Assembly: GCF_001552175.1 (NCBI RefSeq)
Contig: NZ_BCQR01000043.1
Coordinates: forward strand, 1-64,000
Source: Actinomadura kijaniata NBRC 14229
GTDB taxonomy: Bacteria; Actinomycetota; Actinomycetes; Streptosporangiales; Streptosporangiaceae
DNA length: 64,000 bases
Reading direction: 5' to 3'
Part shown: one piece after another, positions 1 to 7,843 of the stretch
Layout: every line of letters starts with the position of its first letter
Position numbering within the stretch: position 1 is the stretch's first letter
Program-made: the position numbers and the translations under genes
Notes under the pieces: model-generated
What the model was told of the DNA's origin: nothing
What the model saw: only the letters and a program-made list of their open reading frames with translations
Database searches by the model: none

Positions 1-69
1 CGGGCGCTGCGCAAGCTGCGGGCCGCGCACCGGCGCGGGGCGGCGGCGCCCACGGCCCCGGCCCCCTGA
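1..69 (+). CDS. C-terminal tail of an unidentified protein (5' end outside window)
   Basis: The first 22 codons in frame 1 read into a TGA at 67-69 and give a basic, Ala/Pro-rich tail beginning RALRKLRAAHRRG. No domain is visible in so short a piece. In many actinomycetes a CBS-domain (CorC/hemolysin-like) membrane protein lies in this place near era, and such a tail would fit, but that rests on neighbourhood only. Its stop codon abuts the stop of the convergent gene on the other strand, forming TGATCA at 67-72. Confidence 0.5.
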   Translation, partial: RALRKLRAAHRRGAAAPTAPAP

Positions 70-396
70 TCACGTGAGGGTCGTGCGCAGCGCCCCGTCG
101 GGTCCGGCCACGAACACCGGGGCCTTGGCGCCCAGGTCCCGCACCGCCGCGACGTCGGCCTCGGCGGCGGTGCCGGCGGTGGTCACCAGCGCGGCGGCCT
201 CCAGGTCCTCAGCGCCGCTGGAGACGGCCATGGCCACGGCGACCTGGAGCGCCGACAGCTTCAGCGACGGCAGGTCCACACTGGTGGCGGCGTAGGTCCG
301 CCCGGTCTCGTCCCGCACGGCCGCCCCCTCGGCGGCCCCGTTCCGGGCCCGCGACGACCGCGCCAACGTAATGATCTTCTCGTCCTCGGGATTCAC
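70..396 (-). CDS. Cytidine deaminase-like protein lacking the zinc site
   Basis: This small protein of 108 residues starts at a GTG (394-396) and begins VNPEDEKIITLARSS. It resembles the short deaminase-fold proteins often annotated as cytidine deaminase beside era in actinomycetes (RNGAAEGAAVRDETGRTY, then LSALQVAVAMAVSSGAE). A true cytidine deaminase carries an HAE or CAE motif and a PCxxC motif to bind catalytic zinc. Neither is present and the protein contains no Cys or His at all, so catalysis by the usual mechanism is unlikely and its role is unknown. It is about 20 residues shorter than a normal Cdd. It converges on the preceding gene and is divergent from the MMPL gene, whose operator lies in the 117-bp gap between them. 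Confidence 0.75.
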   Translation of the reverse strand: MNPEDEKIITLARSSRARNGAAEGAAVRDETGRTYAATSVDLPSLKLSALQVAVAMAVSSGAEDLEAAALVTTAGTAAEADVAAVRDLGAKAPVFVAGPDGALRTTLT

Positions 397-439
397 GCGT
401 CCCAGCGTAGTGACCCGCGGCGGGGCCGCTCGCGGGCGG

Positions 440-506
440 TCGCAAGTCGGCGGCAAGCCGGTCGCAAGCCGGTCGCAAGTGGGCGGCAAGGGGCGCGGGC
501 CAGGCT
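440..506 (+). promoter_or_regulatory. Five-fold 11-bp-spaced heptamer array, probable SARP/BTAD regulator operator
   Basis: Five heptamers, TCGCAAG (440, 462, 473) and CGGCAAG (451, 484), start exactly 11 bp apart, so all face the same side of the helix. Direct heptamers at 11-bp spacing just upstream of the -10 box are the known architecture of SARP binding sites. A CAGGCT (501-506) ten bases beyond the last repeat could be the -10 hexamer, placing transcription start at or next to the MMPL ATG (514). A 1136-residue BTAD/SARP regulator is encoded immediately downstream of the MMPL gene and is the obvious candidate ligand. Confidence 0.7.
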
Positions 507-513
507 CTCGGGC

Positions 514-2631
514 ATGTCGAGATTTCTGTACCGCCTGGGAAGGGCCGCGGCGCTGCGGCCCTGGCGGGTCGTCGTGGCGTGGGTGCTGTTCGTGGGGGCC
601 GCCGCCGGCGTCTCCGTGGTCGCGGGGGGCGCGTTGCAGGACGACTACACGCTGGCCGGGACCGGTTCGCAGCAGGCCACCGATCTGCTGAAGGAACGCT
701 TCCCGGCGCTGTCGGGGGCCGACGCGCGGGTGGTCGTGCGGGCTCGTTCGGGAAAGGTGGACGCGGCGGCGGTGGAGGCCGCGCGCGGGCGGTTGCAGCG
801 ATTGCCGCACGTCAGCGGGGTCGCCCCGGCCGTGCCGAGCGGGGACGGCGCCACCGCGCTGGTCACCGTGCGGTACGACGTCCCCGTCACCGGCCTGCCC
901 ACCGCGCGGACTCTGGACCGGCTCCGGGACGCCACGGCCCCGCTGAAGGCCGGGCACGCGGTGGAGTTCGGCGGGCAGGTGCCCGAGAACGTCACCGCGC
1001 CCGGCGGCGCCGCCGAGGCCGTCGGGGTCGTCGCGGCGCTGGTGATCCTGCTGCTGGCGTTCGGGTCGGTGGTCGCGGCGGGACTGCCGCTGGTGGTGGC
1101 GCTGGCCGGGCTCGGGGCCGGGGTGTCGGGGATCACGGTGCTGGCGGCGGTCACGAACGTGGCCACCACCGCGCCCACCCTGGCGATCATGGTGGGGCTC
1201 GGTGTCGGCATCGACTACGCGCTGTTCATCCTGACCCGGCACCGGGAGGGGCTGGCCGCGGGGCTGGCGGTGCCCGAGGCCGCCGGGCGCGCCGTCGCCA
1301 CCGCCGGACAGTCGGTGATCTTCGCCGGGGCCACGGTGCTGCTGGCGCTCAGCGGGCTGGTGGTGTCGCGGATGCCCGCGTTCATGGCGATGGGGTTCGC
1401 GACCGGGATCGTGGTCGCGATGACCGTGGCGGCGGCGGTGACGCTGCTGCCCGCCGTGCTGGGGCTGGCCGGCCGGCGGGTGCTGCGGCGGCGGGACCGC
1501 CGCGCGGGCGCCGTGGTCGTGGTGGACTCGCCGCGGGTGCGCCGGTGGGCCGACCTGGTGGCGCGGCGGCCGTGGGCGTGGCTGCTGGCGGCGCTGCTGC
1601 TGATGCTGACGCTGGCCGCGCCCGCGCTGGGGATGCGGACCTGGCCGAGCGACGCCAGCAGCGAGCCGACCTCCAACACGGCCCGGCGCGCCTACGACCT
1701 GGTCGCCGAGGCGTACGGGCCGGGGGCCAACGGCCCGCTGCTGGTCGCGGTGGACCTGCGCAGGGTGCCGGCGGACGCGCTGCCGGGGCTCGGGAGCGGG
1801 CTGGCGAGGGCGCCGGGGGTCGTCGCGGTGGCCCCGCCGCAGGTGTCGCCGGGACGGGACGCCGCCGTCATCGTCGTCACCCCCGCCTACGGTCCGCAGG
1901 ACGAGCGGGTGACCGGGCTCGTCGAGGGCATCCGGGAGCGGGTCCTGCCCGACGGCGCGGAGATCACCGGGTTCACCGCCGCCTACGTCGATCTCACCCG
2001 GCGGCTGGAGGACCGCCTCTGGCCGGTGATCGGCGTCGTCGTCGCCACCTCGTTCCTGATGCTGATGGTGGTGTTCCGGTCGCTGCTGGCCCCGTTGAAG
2101 GCCGCCGCCATGAACCTGCTGTCGATCGGCGCGGCCTACGGCGTGCTGACGGCGGTGTTCCAGTGGGGGTGGGGCACGGAGCTGCTGGGGCTGCCGCACA
2201 GCGTGCCGGTGTCGAGCTTCATCCTGCTGCTGCTGTTCGCGGTGCTGTTCGGGATCTCGATGGACTACGAGGTGTTCCTGCTGTCGCGGGTCCGCGAGGA
2301 GTGGCTGCGCACCGGCGACGCGCGCGGGTCGGTCGCCACCGGGCTGGCCGCGACCGGACGGCTGATCACCAGCGCCGCGCTGATCATGGTGGCGGTGTTC
2401 CTCGGCTTCGCGCTGGACCCCGGACTGGTGATCAAGCAGATGGGGGTGGGGCTGGCCGTCGCGGTCGCGCTGGACGCCACCGTGGTGCGGATGGTGCTGG
2501 TCCCGGCCACGATGGCGCTGCTGGGGCGGGCCAACTGGTGGCTGCCCCGCCCGCTGGCCCGGATCCTGCCCGACGTCGACGTCCACGGCGTCGAGCCCGA
2601 GCCCGGCCGCACCGAGCCCGTCCCCGTGTGA
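514..2631 (+). CDS. MMPL/RND-family membrane transporter
   Basis: A 705-residue inner-membrane exporter of the MMPL branch of the RND superfamily (ActII-3/MmpL type), which moves lipids or hydrophobic small molecules outward using the proton gradient. There is one N-terminal membrane helix (about 19-40), an outer domain, a five-helix block, then a second copy of the same plan. Each half has the diagnostic Asp-Tyr in a membrane helix: GLGVGIDYALF with D234/Y235, and FGISMDYEVFLL with D584/Y585. The ATG start has no clear Shine-Dalgarno and may be leaderless. It is followed after 48 bp by the large BTAD regulator. The heptamer array in front of it suggests control by that regulator. The cargo cannot be read from sequence. 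Confidence 0.93.
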   Translation: MSRFLYRLGRAAALRPWRVVVAWVLFVGAAAGVSVVAGGALQDDYTLAGTGSQQATDLLKERFPALSGADARVVVRARSGKVDAAAVEAARGRLQRLPHVSGVAPAVPSGDGATALVTVRYDVPVTGLPTARTLDRLRDATAPLKAGHAVEFGGQVPENVTAPGGAAEAVGVVAALVILLLAFGSVVAAGLPLVVALAGLGAGVSGITVLAAVTNVATTAPTLAIMVGLGVGIDYALFILTRHREGLAAGLAVPEAAGRAVATAGQSVIFAGATVLLALSGLVVSRMPAFMAMGFATGIVVAMTVAAAVTLLPAVLGLAGRRVLRRRDRRAGAVVVVDSPRVRRWADLVARRPWAWLLAALLLMLTLAAPALGMRTWPSDASSEPTSNTARRAYDLVAEAYGPGANGPLLVAVDLRRVPADALPGLGSGLARAPGVVAVAPPQVSPGRDAAVIVVTPAYGPQDERVTGLVEGIRERVLPDGAEITGFTAAYVDLTRRLEDRLWPVIGVVVATSFLMLMVVFRSLLAPLKAAAMNLLSIGAAYGVLTAVFQWGWGTELLGLPHSVPVSSFILLLLFAVLFGISMDYEVFLLSRVREEWLRTGDARGSVATGLAATGRLITSAALIMVAVFLGFALDPGLVIKQMGVGLAVAVALDATVVRMVLVPATMALLGRANWWLPRPLARILPDVDVHGVEPEPGRTEPVPV

Positions 2632-2664
2632 CGCCCCTCGCGGCGCGGTCGCCGTGCCCCGGTC

Positions 2665-2670
2665 TACGCT
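2665..2670 (+). promoter_or_regulatory. Possible -10 box of the BTAD regulator gene
   Basis: TACGCT ends 9 nt before the ATG at 2680, and no Shine-Dalgarno is present. This fits a leaderless or near-leaderless transcript. No convincing -35 element is visible, so the call is weak. Confidence 0.35.
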
Positions 2671-2679
2671 GGCCGGGAC

Positions 2680-5600
2680 ATGGCGACCGTGCGGGTGCTG
2701 GGCAGCTTCCAGGCGTTGCTGGACGGGGCGGAGGCCGATCTCGGCGGGCCCCGCCAGCGCTGCGTGCTGGCCCGGCTCGTCGTCGCGCGCGGCCGGATGG
2801 TCCCCGCCGAGCGCCTCGTGGAGCAGGTGTGGCCGGACGGTCCGCCGCCCCGTGCCGCCGCCGGGCTCCAGGCGTTCGTGTCGCACCTGCGGCGCGCCCT
2901 GGAACCGGACCGCCCGCCCCGCGCCCCCGCCCGCGTCCTGGTCACCGACCCGCCCGGCTACGCGCTGCGGCTGCCCGAGCGGGACGTGGACGCCTGGCGG
3001 TTCGACGCCCTGGTCGACCGGGCCGCGACCGGCGACCCGGCCGGGGCCCGCCGCGCGGCCGAGGAGGCCCTGGGCCTGTGGCGGGGGCCCGCCTACGCCG
3101 AGTTCGCCGCCCTGCCGTGGGCGGCGACCGAGGCGTCCCGGCTGGAGGAGCGCCGCCGCCTGGCCGTCGAACGCCGCGCCGAGGCCATGCTCCGCCTGAG
3201 CGCCGCCGCCGAGGCCGTCCCCGACCTGGAGGCGCACGTCGCCGCCGATCCGCTGCGCGAGGAGGCGTGGCGCCTGCTGGCCCTGGCCCTGTACCGCGCG
3301 GGCCGCCAGGGCGACGCCCTGGACGCGCTGCGCCGCGCCCGCGCCGCCCTGGCCGAGGAACTCGGCGTGGACCCCGGCACCGCGCTGCGCCGCCTGGAAC
3401 ACGACATCCTCACCCAGGCCCCGGCCCTGGACCTGACGGACCTCCGCGCCGAGGCACCGAGCGCCCCGTACCGAGCCCCCACCGTGCCGACCGGGGAACG
3501 CGACGCGGAACCGGGCCCGGCCTCGCATGGCCGGCACCTTGGCGACGTGCGGCCGGGCGCGCCGCGGGGTTCCCTGTTCGTGGGGCGGCGCGCCGAGCTG
3601 GAACGCCTCCGGGCGGCGGCCGAGCGCGGCGGCCTCGCGCTGGTCAGCGGTGACGCCGGGATGGGCAAGACCTCCCTGGCCGAACGTCTGGCCGAACGTC
3701 TCGCCGCCGAGGGCCGGCGCTGCGCCTGGGGACGCGCCCCCGAGACCGGCGGGGCCCCCGCCGCCTGGCCCTGGGCCGAACTGCTGCGTGACCTGGCCGC
3801 CGACACCCCGCCCGCCGACGACCGGCTCGCCCCGCTGCTGGACGACACGGCCGCCGCCAGCACGGCCGCCGCCAGCACGGCCGCCGCCAGCACGGGCGCC
3901 GCCACCGTCGGCGACGCCACCACCGCCCGCTTCCGGCTGCACCTCGCCGTCGCCGACTACCTGGCCGGACTCGCCGAGCGCACCCCGCTGCTGCTGGTCC
4001 TGGACGACCTGCACCGGGCCGACGACGAGACCCTGGCCCTGCTGGTCCGGGTGCTGGGCCGGGTGCGGGGGCTGCCCGTGCTGGTCGTGGGGACGTTCCG
4101 GCACACCGAGGCCCCGGACCGGCTGACCGCCGCGCTGGCCGCGTTCGCCCGGCACGAGCCGACCCGCGTCGCGCTGGACGGGCTGTCGGCGGCCGAGGTC
4201 GCCGTGCTGGTCCGCGCGGTGTGCCGCGCCGAGGTCGGGGACGCCGAGCTCGCCGCCATCGCCGAGCGCACCGGCGGCAACCCGTTCTTCGCACGCGAGA
4301 CCGCCCGGTTGCTGGACGCCGAGGGCCCGGCGGCCGCGACCGGCGCCGTGCCCGCCGGGGTCGGCGACGTGCTGCGCCGCCGCCTGGCCCGGCTGCCCGA
4401 GCCCGCCCGCGCCGTGCTGCGCGACGCCGCCGTCGTCGGCCGCGACGCCGACCTGGCCGTGCTGGCCGACCTGTCCGGCGACGAGGACGCCGTGCTCGAC
4501 GCGGTCGAGGCGGGACTGGCGGCGGGCCTGGTCACCGAGCCCGCGCCGGGCCGGATGCGGTTCGCGCACGCGCTGGTCCGCGACACCCTCTACGCCGACC
4601 TGTCGCGGACCCGCCGCGTTCGCCTCCACGGCCGGGTCGCCGCCGCGCTGGAACGCCACCGCCCCGGCGAGGTCGCCGCCCTCGCCCACCACCATCTGGA
4701 GGCGGGCACCGACCCGGACCGGGCCGTCCGCTACGCGCGGCTGGCCGCCGAGGCCGCCGAGGGCCGGTTCGCGCACGCCATGGCCGCCGACCTGTACGAA
4801 CGCGCCGCCGACACGCTGCGCACACGGGGCCGGGTGGGGGAGGCGCTGGAGATCGAGGCCGCGGCCATCCGCGCCTGCGCCCTGTCCGGGCGGGTCGTGC
4901 GGGCCCGCGAGCGGCGGCAGCGCGCCGTCGCCGAGGCCCGCGCCCTGGGCGACCTGACGCTGCTCGCACGGGCGATCGTCGCGTTCGACGTGCCGACGCT
5001 GTGGACCAGCCGCAAGTACAACACCGTGGACCACGAGATCGTCGAGGCCGCCGAGGCGGCGCTGGCCGGACCGCCCGGCGCCGACCCCGAGCTGCGCGTC
5101 CGCCTGCTGACCTCCGTCGCGATCGAGCTGGAGGGCGAGCCGCACGACCGGGGCCCGCGCGCCGCCGAGGAGGCGGTCGCCGCCGCCCGCGCACTCGGCC
5201 GTCCCCGGCTGCTCGCCGTCGCCCTCAACGGCCTGTTCCTCAACTCCTACCGCTCCGCCGGCGACAACGACCAGCGCCTGCGGATCGCCGAGGAGATGCT
5301 CGACCTCGCCACCCGGGACGGCCTGGCCACCTACCGGGTCCTGGCGCACCTGCTGCTCCAGCAGGCCCACGTCACCGGGCTGGACCTGGCCGCCGCCGAC
5401 GCCCACCGGGCCGAGGGGCTGCGGCTGGCCGACCAGTACGGACTGCCGCTGCTGGCCCTGATCGGAAGCTGGTACCGGGCGCTCGGGCACGTCGTCGCGG
5501 CCCGGTACGCCGAGGCCGAACGCGCCTACACCGAGATCGCCGAGTCGATCGCCCGGACGGGCGTGTGGGGCAGCGAACGCGGCGTGGAGGCGTTCGGGAT

Positions 5601-6090
5601 CTTCTGCGTGCGGACGTTCCAGGGCCGCGAGGGGGAGATGGCCGACCAGATGCGCTGGGTCCGCGACAACTGGCCGGACGTGGGCGCCGCCGACGACCTG
5701 CTCGCCCTCGCGCTGGCCGCGCGGGGACGCCGGGCCGAGGCGCGCGCGGCGGCCGCGGAGGCCGCGCCGGTCCGCCGCGACTACTTCTTCGACCTGGCGA
5801 TGACGTTCCGGGCACGCCGCGCCGTCGCCCTGGACGACCGGGAGCTGGCCGCCGAGTGCTACACGGCGCTGCTGCCCTACGCCGGGCGGCTGGCGGGCGG
5901 CGGCTGCGCGGTCGCCACCATCGGCCCCGTCGCCCAGACCCTCGGCGACGTGGCCGCCTACCTGGGGCGGCCCGGGGAGGCCGCCGAGCACTACGCGACG
6001 GCCGAACGCGTCGCCGAGCGGGTCGGCGCGGCCGAGTGGGCGCGGACCGCCCGCGAGGCCCGCGACGCGCTGGACACCACGGCCGCCTGA
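2680..6090 (+). CDS. AfsR/SARP-type regulator with BTAD, AAA ATPase and TPR-like region
   Basis: A 1136-residue cytoplasmic transcription regulator. Residues 1-95 form an OmpR-like winged helix (MATVRVLGSFQALLDG at the start). About 98-245 is the all-helical BTAD domain. A Pro/Ala-rich linker leads to an AAA/STAND ATPase with Walker A G324-S332 (GDAGMGKTS) and a Walker B-like LLLVLDD near 437-443. The last 450 residues are helical and TPR-like with many Ala/Arg. This is the layout of the large SARPs that activate secondary-metabolite or export genes. Residues about 390-409 contain a 15-bp tandem repeat coding for TAAAS units. It follows the MMPL gene in the same direction, and the two seem to form a module placed between the deaminase-like gene and era. 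The inducing signal is unknown. Confidence 0.92.
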   Translation: MATVRVLGSFQALLDGAEADLGGPRQRCVLARLVVARGRMVPAERLVEQVWPDGPPPRAAAGLQAFVSHLRRALEPDRPPRAPARVLVTDPPGYALRLPERDVDAWRFDALVDRAATGDPAGARRAAEEALGLWRGPAYAEFAALPWAATEASRLEERRRLAVERRAEAMLRLSAAAEAVPDLEAHVAADPLREEAWRLLALALYRAGRQGDALDALRRARAALAEELGVDPGTALRRLEHDILTQAPALDLTDLRAEAPSAPYRAPTVPTGERDAEPGPASHGRHLGDVRPGAPRGSLFVGRRAELERLRAAAERGGLALVSGDAGMGKTSLAERLAERLAAEGRRCAWGRAPETGGAPAAWPWAELLRDLAADTPPADDRLAPLLDDTAAASTAAASTAAASTGAATVGDATTARFRLHLAVADYLAGLAERTPLLLVLDDLHRADDETLALLVRVLGRVRGLPVLVVGTFRHTEAPDRLTAALAAFARHEPTRVALDGLSAAEVAVLVRAVCRAEVGDAELAAIAERTGGNPFFARETARLLDAEGPAAATGAVPAGVGDVLRRRLARLPEPARAVLRDAAVVGRDADLAVLADLSGDEDAVLDAVEAGLAAGLVTEPAPGRMRFAHALVRDTLYADLSRTRRVRLHGRVAAALERHRPGEVAALAHHHLEAGTDPDRAVRYARLAAEAAEGRFAHAMAADLYERAADTLRTRGRVGEALEIEAAAIRACALSGRVVRARERRQRAVAEARALGDLTLLARAIVAFDVPTLWTSRKYNTVDHEIVEAAEAALAGPPGADPELRVRLLTSVAIELEGEPHDRGPRAAEEAVAAARALGRPRLLAVALNGLFLNSYRSAGDNDQRLRIAEEMLDLATRDGLATYRVLAHLLLQQAHVTGLDLAAADAHRAEGLRLADQYGLPLLALIGSWYRALGHVVAARYAEAERAYTEIAESIARTGVWGSERGVEAFGIFCVRTFQGREGEMADQMRWVRDNWPDVGAADDLLALALAARGRRAEARAAAAEAAPVRRDYFFDLAMTFRARRAVALDDRELAAECYTALLPYAGRLAGGGCAVATIGPVAQTLGDVAAYLGRPGEAAEHYATAERVAERVGAAEWARTAREARDALDTTAA
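3847..3906 (+). repeat. 15-bp tandem repeat inside the BTAD regulator gene
   Basis: The unit ACGGCCGCCGCCAGC occurs three times without change (3847-3861, 3862-3876, 3877-3891), and a fourth diverged copy follows (3892-3906). It encodes Thr-Ala-Ala-Ala-Ser repeats in the ATPase region between Walker A and Walker B. Identical adjacent copies suggest recent slippage, and the length keeps the reading frame. Confidence 0.9.
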
Positions 6091-6124
6091 CCGGCCGCCT
6101 GACGGTCCACCCTCCGGCGTAGGC

Positions 6125-6130
6125 GACAAT
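6125..6130 (+). promoter_or_regulatory. Possible -10 box for leaderless era transcript
   Basis: GACAAT lies 7 nt before the GTG start of era, and there is no ribosome binding site. This is the spacing expected for transcription starting at the start codon. Confidence 0.35.
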
Positions 6131-6137
6131 TGACGTT

Positions 6138-7061
6138 GTGACATCGCTGGGAAACACCACACCCGAGGGCTTCCGCTCCGGCTTCGCCTGCTTCATCGGC
6201 CGCCCCAACGTGGGCAAGTCCACCCTGATGAACGCCCTGGTCGGTACCAAGGTCGCCATCACCAGCAGCCGGCCGCAGACGACCCGCCGGGCCATCCGGG
6301 GCATCGTGCACCGCCCCGACGCCCAGCTGGTGGTCGTCGACACGCCCGGCCTGCACAAGCCGCGCACCCTGCTCGGCGAACGCCTGGACAGCCTGGTCCG
6401 CTCCACCCTCACCGAGGTGGACGTGATCGGCTTCTGCGTGCCCGCCGACCAGCCCGTCGGGCCCGGCGACAAGTTCATCGCCCGCGAGCTGGCCAACGTC
6501 GGCCGGACCCCGATCGTCGCGATCGTCACCAAGACCGACCTGGCCCCGCCGGAGAAGGTCGCCCAGCAGCTGATGGCGGTGGGGGAGCTCGGCGAGTTCG
6601 CCGACATCGTGCCCTGCTCGGCCGCCGACGGCTTCCAGGTGGACCTGGTCGGCGACCTGCTGATCCGGCACCTGCCGGAGGGCCACGCGCTCTACCCCGA
6701 GGGCGACCTGACCGACGAGCCCGAGCACGTCCTGGTCGCCGAGCTGATCCGCGAGGCGGCGCTGGAGGGCGTGCGCGACGAGCTGCCGCACTCGATCGCC
6801 GTGCTGGTCGACGAGATGGGGCCGCGCGAGGACCGCGAGGACCTCACCGACATCTACGCCCACCTGTACGTGGAGCGGCCCAGCCAGAAGGGCATCATCA
6901 TCGGCCACAAGGGCTCGCGGCTGCGCGAGGTCGGCCAGAGCGCCCGCCAGCAGATCGAGGCGCTGCTGGGCACCAAGGTCTACCTGGACCTGCGGATCAA
7001 GGTGCTCAAGGACTGGCAGCGCGACCCCAAGCAGCTGCGCCGTCTCGGCTTCGACGACTGA
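6138..7061 (+). CDS. era: GTPase Era
   Basis: Era is an essential GTPase that binds the 3' end of 16S rRNA and helps assemble the 30S ribosomal subunit. The 307-residue product has the normal length. G1 is GRPNVGKS (21-28), G2 lies in RPQTTRR, G3 is DTPG (68-71), G4 is TKTD (131-134), and the C-terminal KH domain carries GHKGS (256-260). It starts with GTG and has no visible Shine-Dalgarno. Its last 56 bp overlap the 3' end of a membrane-protein gene on the opposite strand. Upstream, the usual neighbours (ybeY and so on) are not directly attached because the MMPL/BTAD pair intervenes. Confidence 0.97.
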   Translation: MTSLGNTTPEGFRSGFACFIGRPNVGKSTLMNALVGTKVAITSSRPQTTRRAIRGIVHRPDAQLVVVDTPGLHKPRTLLGERLDSLVRSTLTEVDVIGFCVPADQPVGPGDKFIARELANVGRTPIVAIVTKTDLAPPEKVAQQLMAVGELGEFADIVPCSAADGFQVDLVGDLLIRHLPEGHALYPEGDLTDEPEHVLVAELIREAALEGVRDELPHSIAVLVDEMGPREDREDLTDIYAHLYVERPSQKGIIIGHKGSRLREVGQSARQQIEALLGTKVYLDLRIKVLKDWQRDPKQLRRLGFDD

Positions 7062-7698
7062 GCCGGGCCGCCAGCGGCCGGGCCAGCGCGAACCCGACGA
7101 CCAGCAGCGCGGCGGCGACCGCCAGGTACCAGCCGTACCCCACGGCGATCTGGTAGCCGATCAGCGGCCCGTCGGCGCCGAGCTCGGCGCGCGCCGAGTC
7201 CAGCCGCAGCACGAACAGCCCGCAGGCCAGCAGCGCCAGCCCGCCCGGAACGGCCGTCAGCGCCGCGATCCGCGGGTCGCGGACGGCGATCGACCAGAAC
7301 GTCATCGCCGCCGCGGTCAGCGCCAGCACCGGCACCACCAGCACCGTCCCGTCCACGTCGATCCCGGCCGCCGAGCCCGCGTCGTGGGTGACCGGGTCGC
7401 CGAACGCGCCGAGCACCATCCGGGCGTGCACCCACGGCAGGAAAGCCGCCACCAGCAGCGCCGCCGCCGCCACGAGGTTCAGGACGTTCCACGCCGCGTC
7501 CGGGAGACCCGCCCTGCGGCGCGGCTCCTCGGCGGACACGGGCGGGGAGGGCGAAGTGCTTGGAATGTCCTGAGTGTCCAGTGCGGGAGGTGGCGGCGGG
7601 GGAGCGCCCTCCGGGGGCAGGAACTCCGGGCGCGGCCGCCGCTCCGCGTCCGGCCGGTCGCGTCGGTCGGCCGCCTCAGGTCCCAGGTCACCGCTCAT
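7006..7698 (-). CDS. Hypothetical four-helix membrane protein with Pro-rich N-terminus
   Basis: A 230-residue protein starting at ATG 7696-7698. The first 75 residues are hydrophilic and proline-rich with a run of six prolines. Four hydrophobic segments follow (around LNLVAAAALLVAAFLPWVHA, LVVPVLALTAAAMTFW, ALTAVPGGLALLACGLFVL, and YGWYLAVAAALLVVGFALA). This is a common plan for small actinomycete membrane proteins without assigned function, and I cannot name a family. Its 3' end runs 56 bp into era antisense. It is convergent with era and divergent from the dimethylargininase gene. Confidence 0.75.
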   Translation of the reverse strand: MSGDLGPEAADRRDRPDAERRPRPEFLPPEGAPPPPPPALDTQDIPSTSPSPPVSAEEPRRRAGLPDAAWNVLNLVAAAALLVAAFLPWVHARMVLGAFGDPVTHDAGSAAGIDVDGTVLVVPVLALTAAAMTFWSIAVRDPRIAALTAVPGGLALLACGLFVLRLDSARAELGADGPLIGYQIAVGYGWYLAVAAALLVVGFALARPLAARLSRRSRDGAAAWGRAASP

Positions 7699-7843
7699 GC
7701 ACCCAGCGTAAGGGGAACGCCCGGCTTGGCCAGGGCGGCCCCGGCGGGGCGTGTTGATCGGTACGTTGGAACGCGACGGGACCGGAGAACGGGCACAACG
7801 GCGTGCCGGACCGCCGCGCGGCGGACCGGCCGGAGGCGAGGCC

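Noticed and set aside
440-490. CRISPR-like array
   Set aside because: Units are 7 bp with 4-bp gaps and no unique spacers of CRISPR size; SARP-type operator fits better.
70-6162. A 2030-codon open frame on the minus strand
   Set aside because: It lies opposite the MMPL, BTAD and start of era genes. It is an antisense shadow caused by high third-position GC, with Pro/Arg/Gly-rich non-protein-like sequence. Only its last 109 codons are a real gene (70-396).
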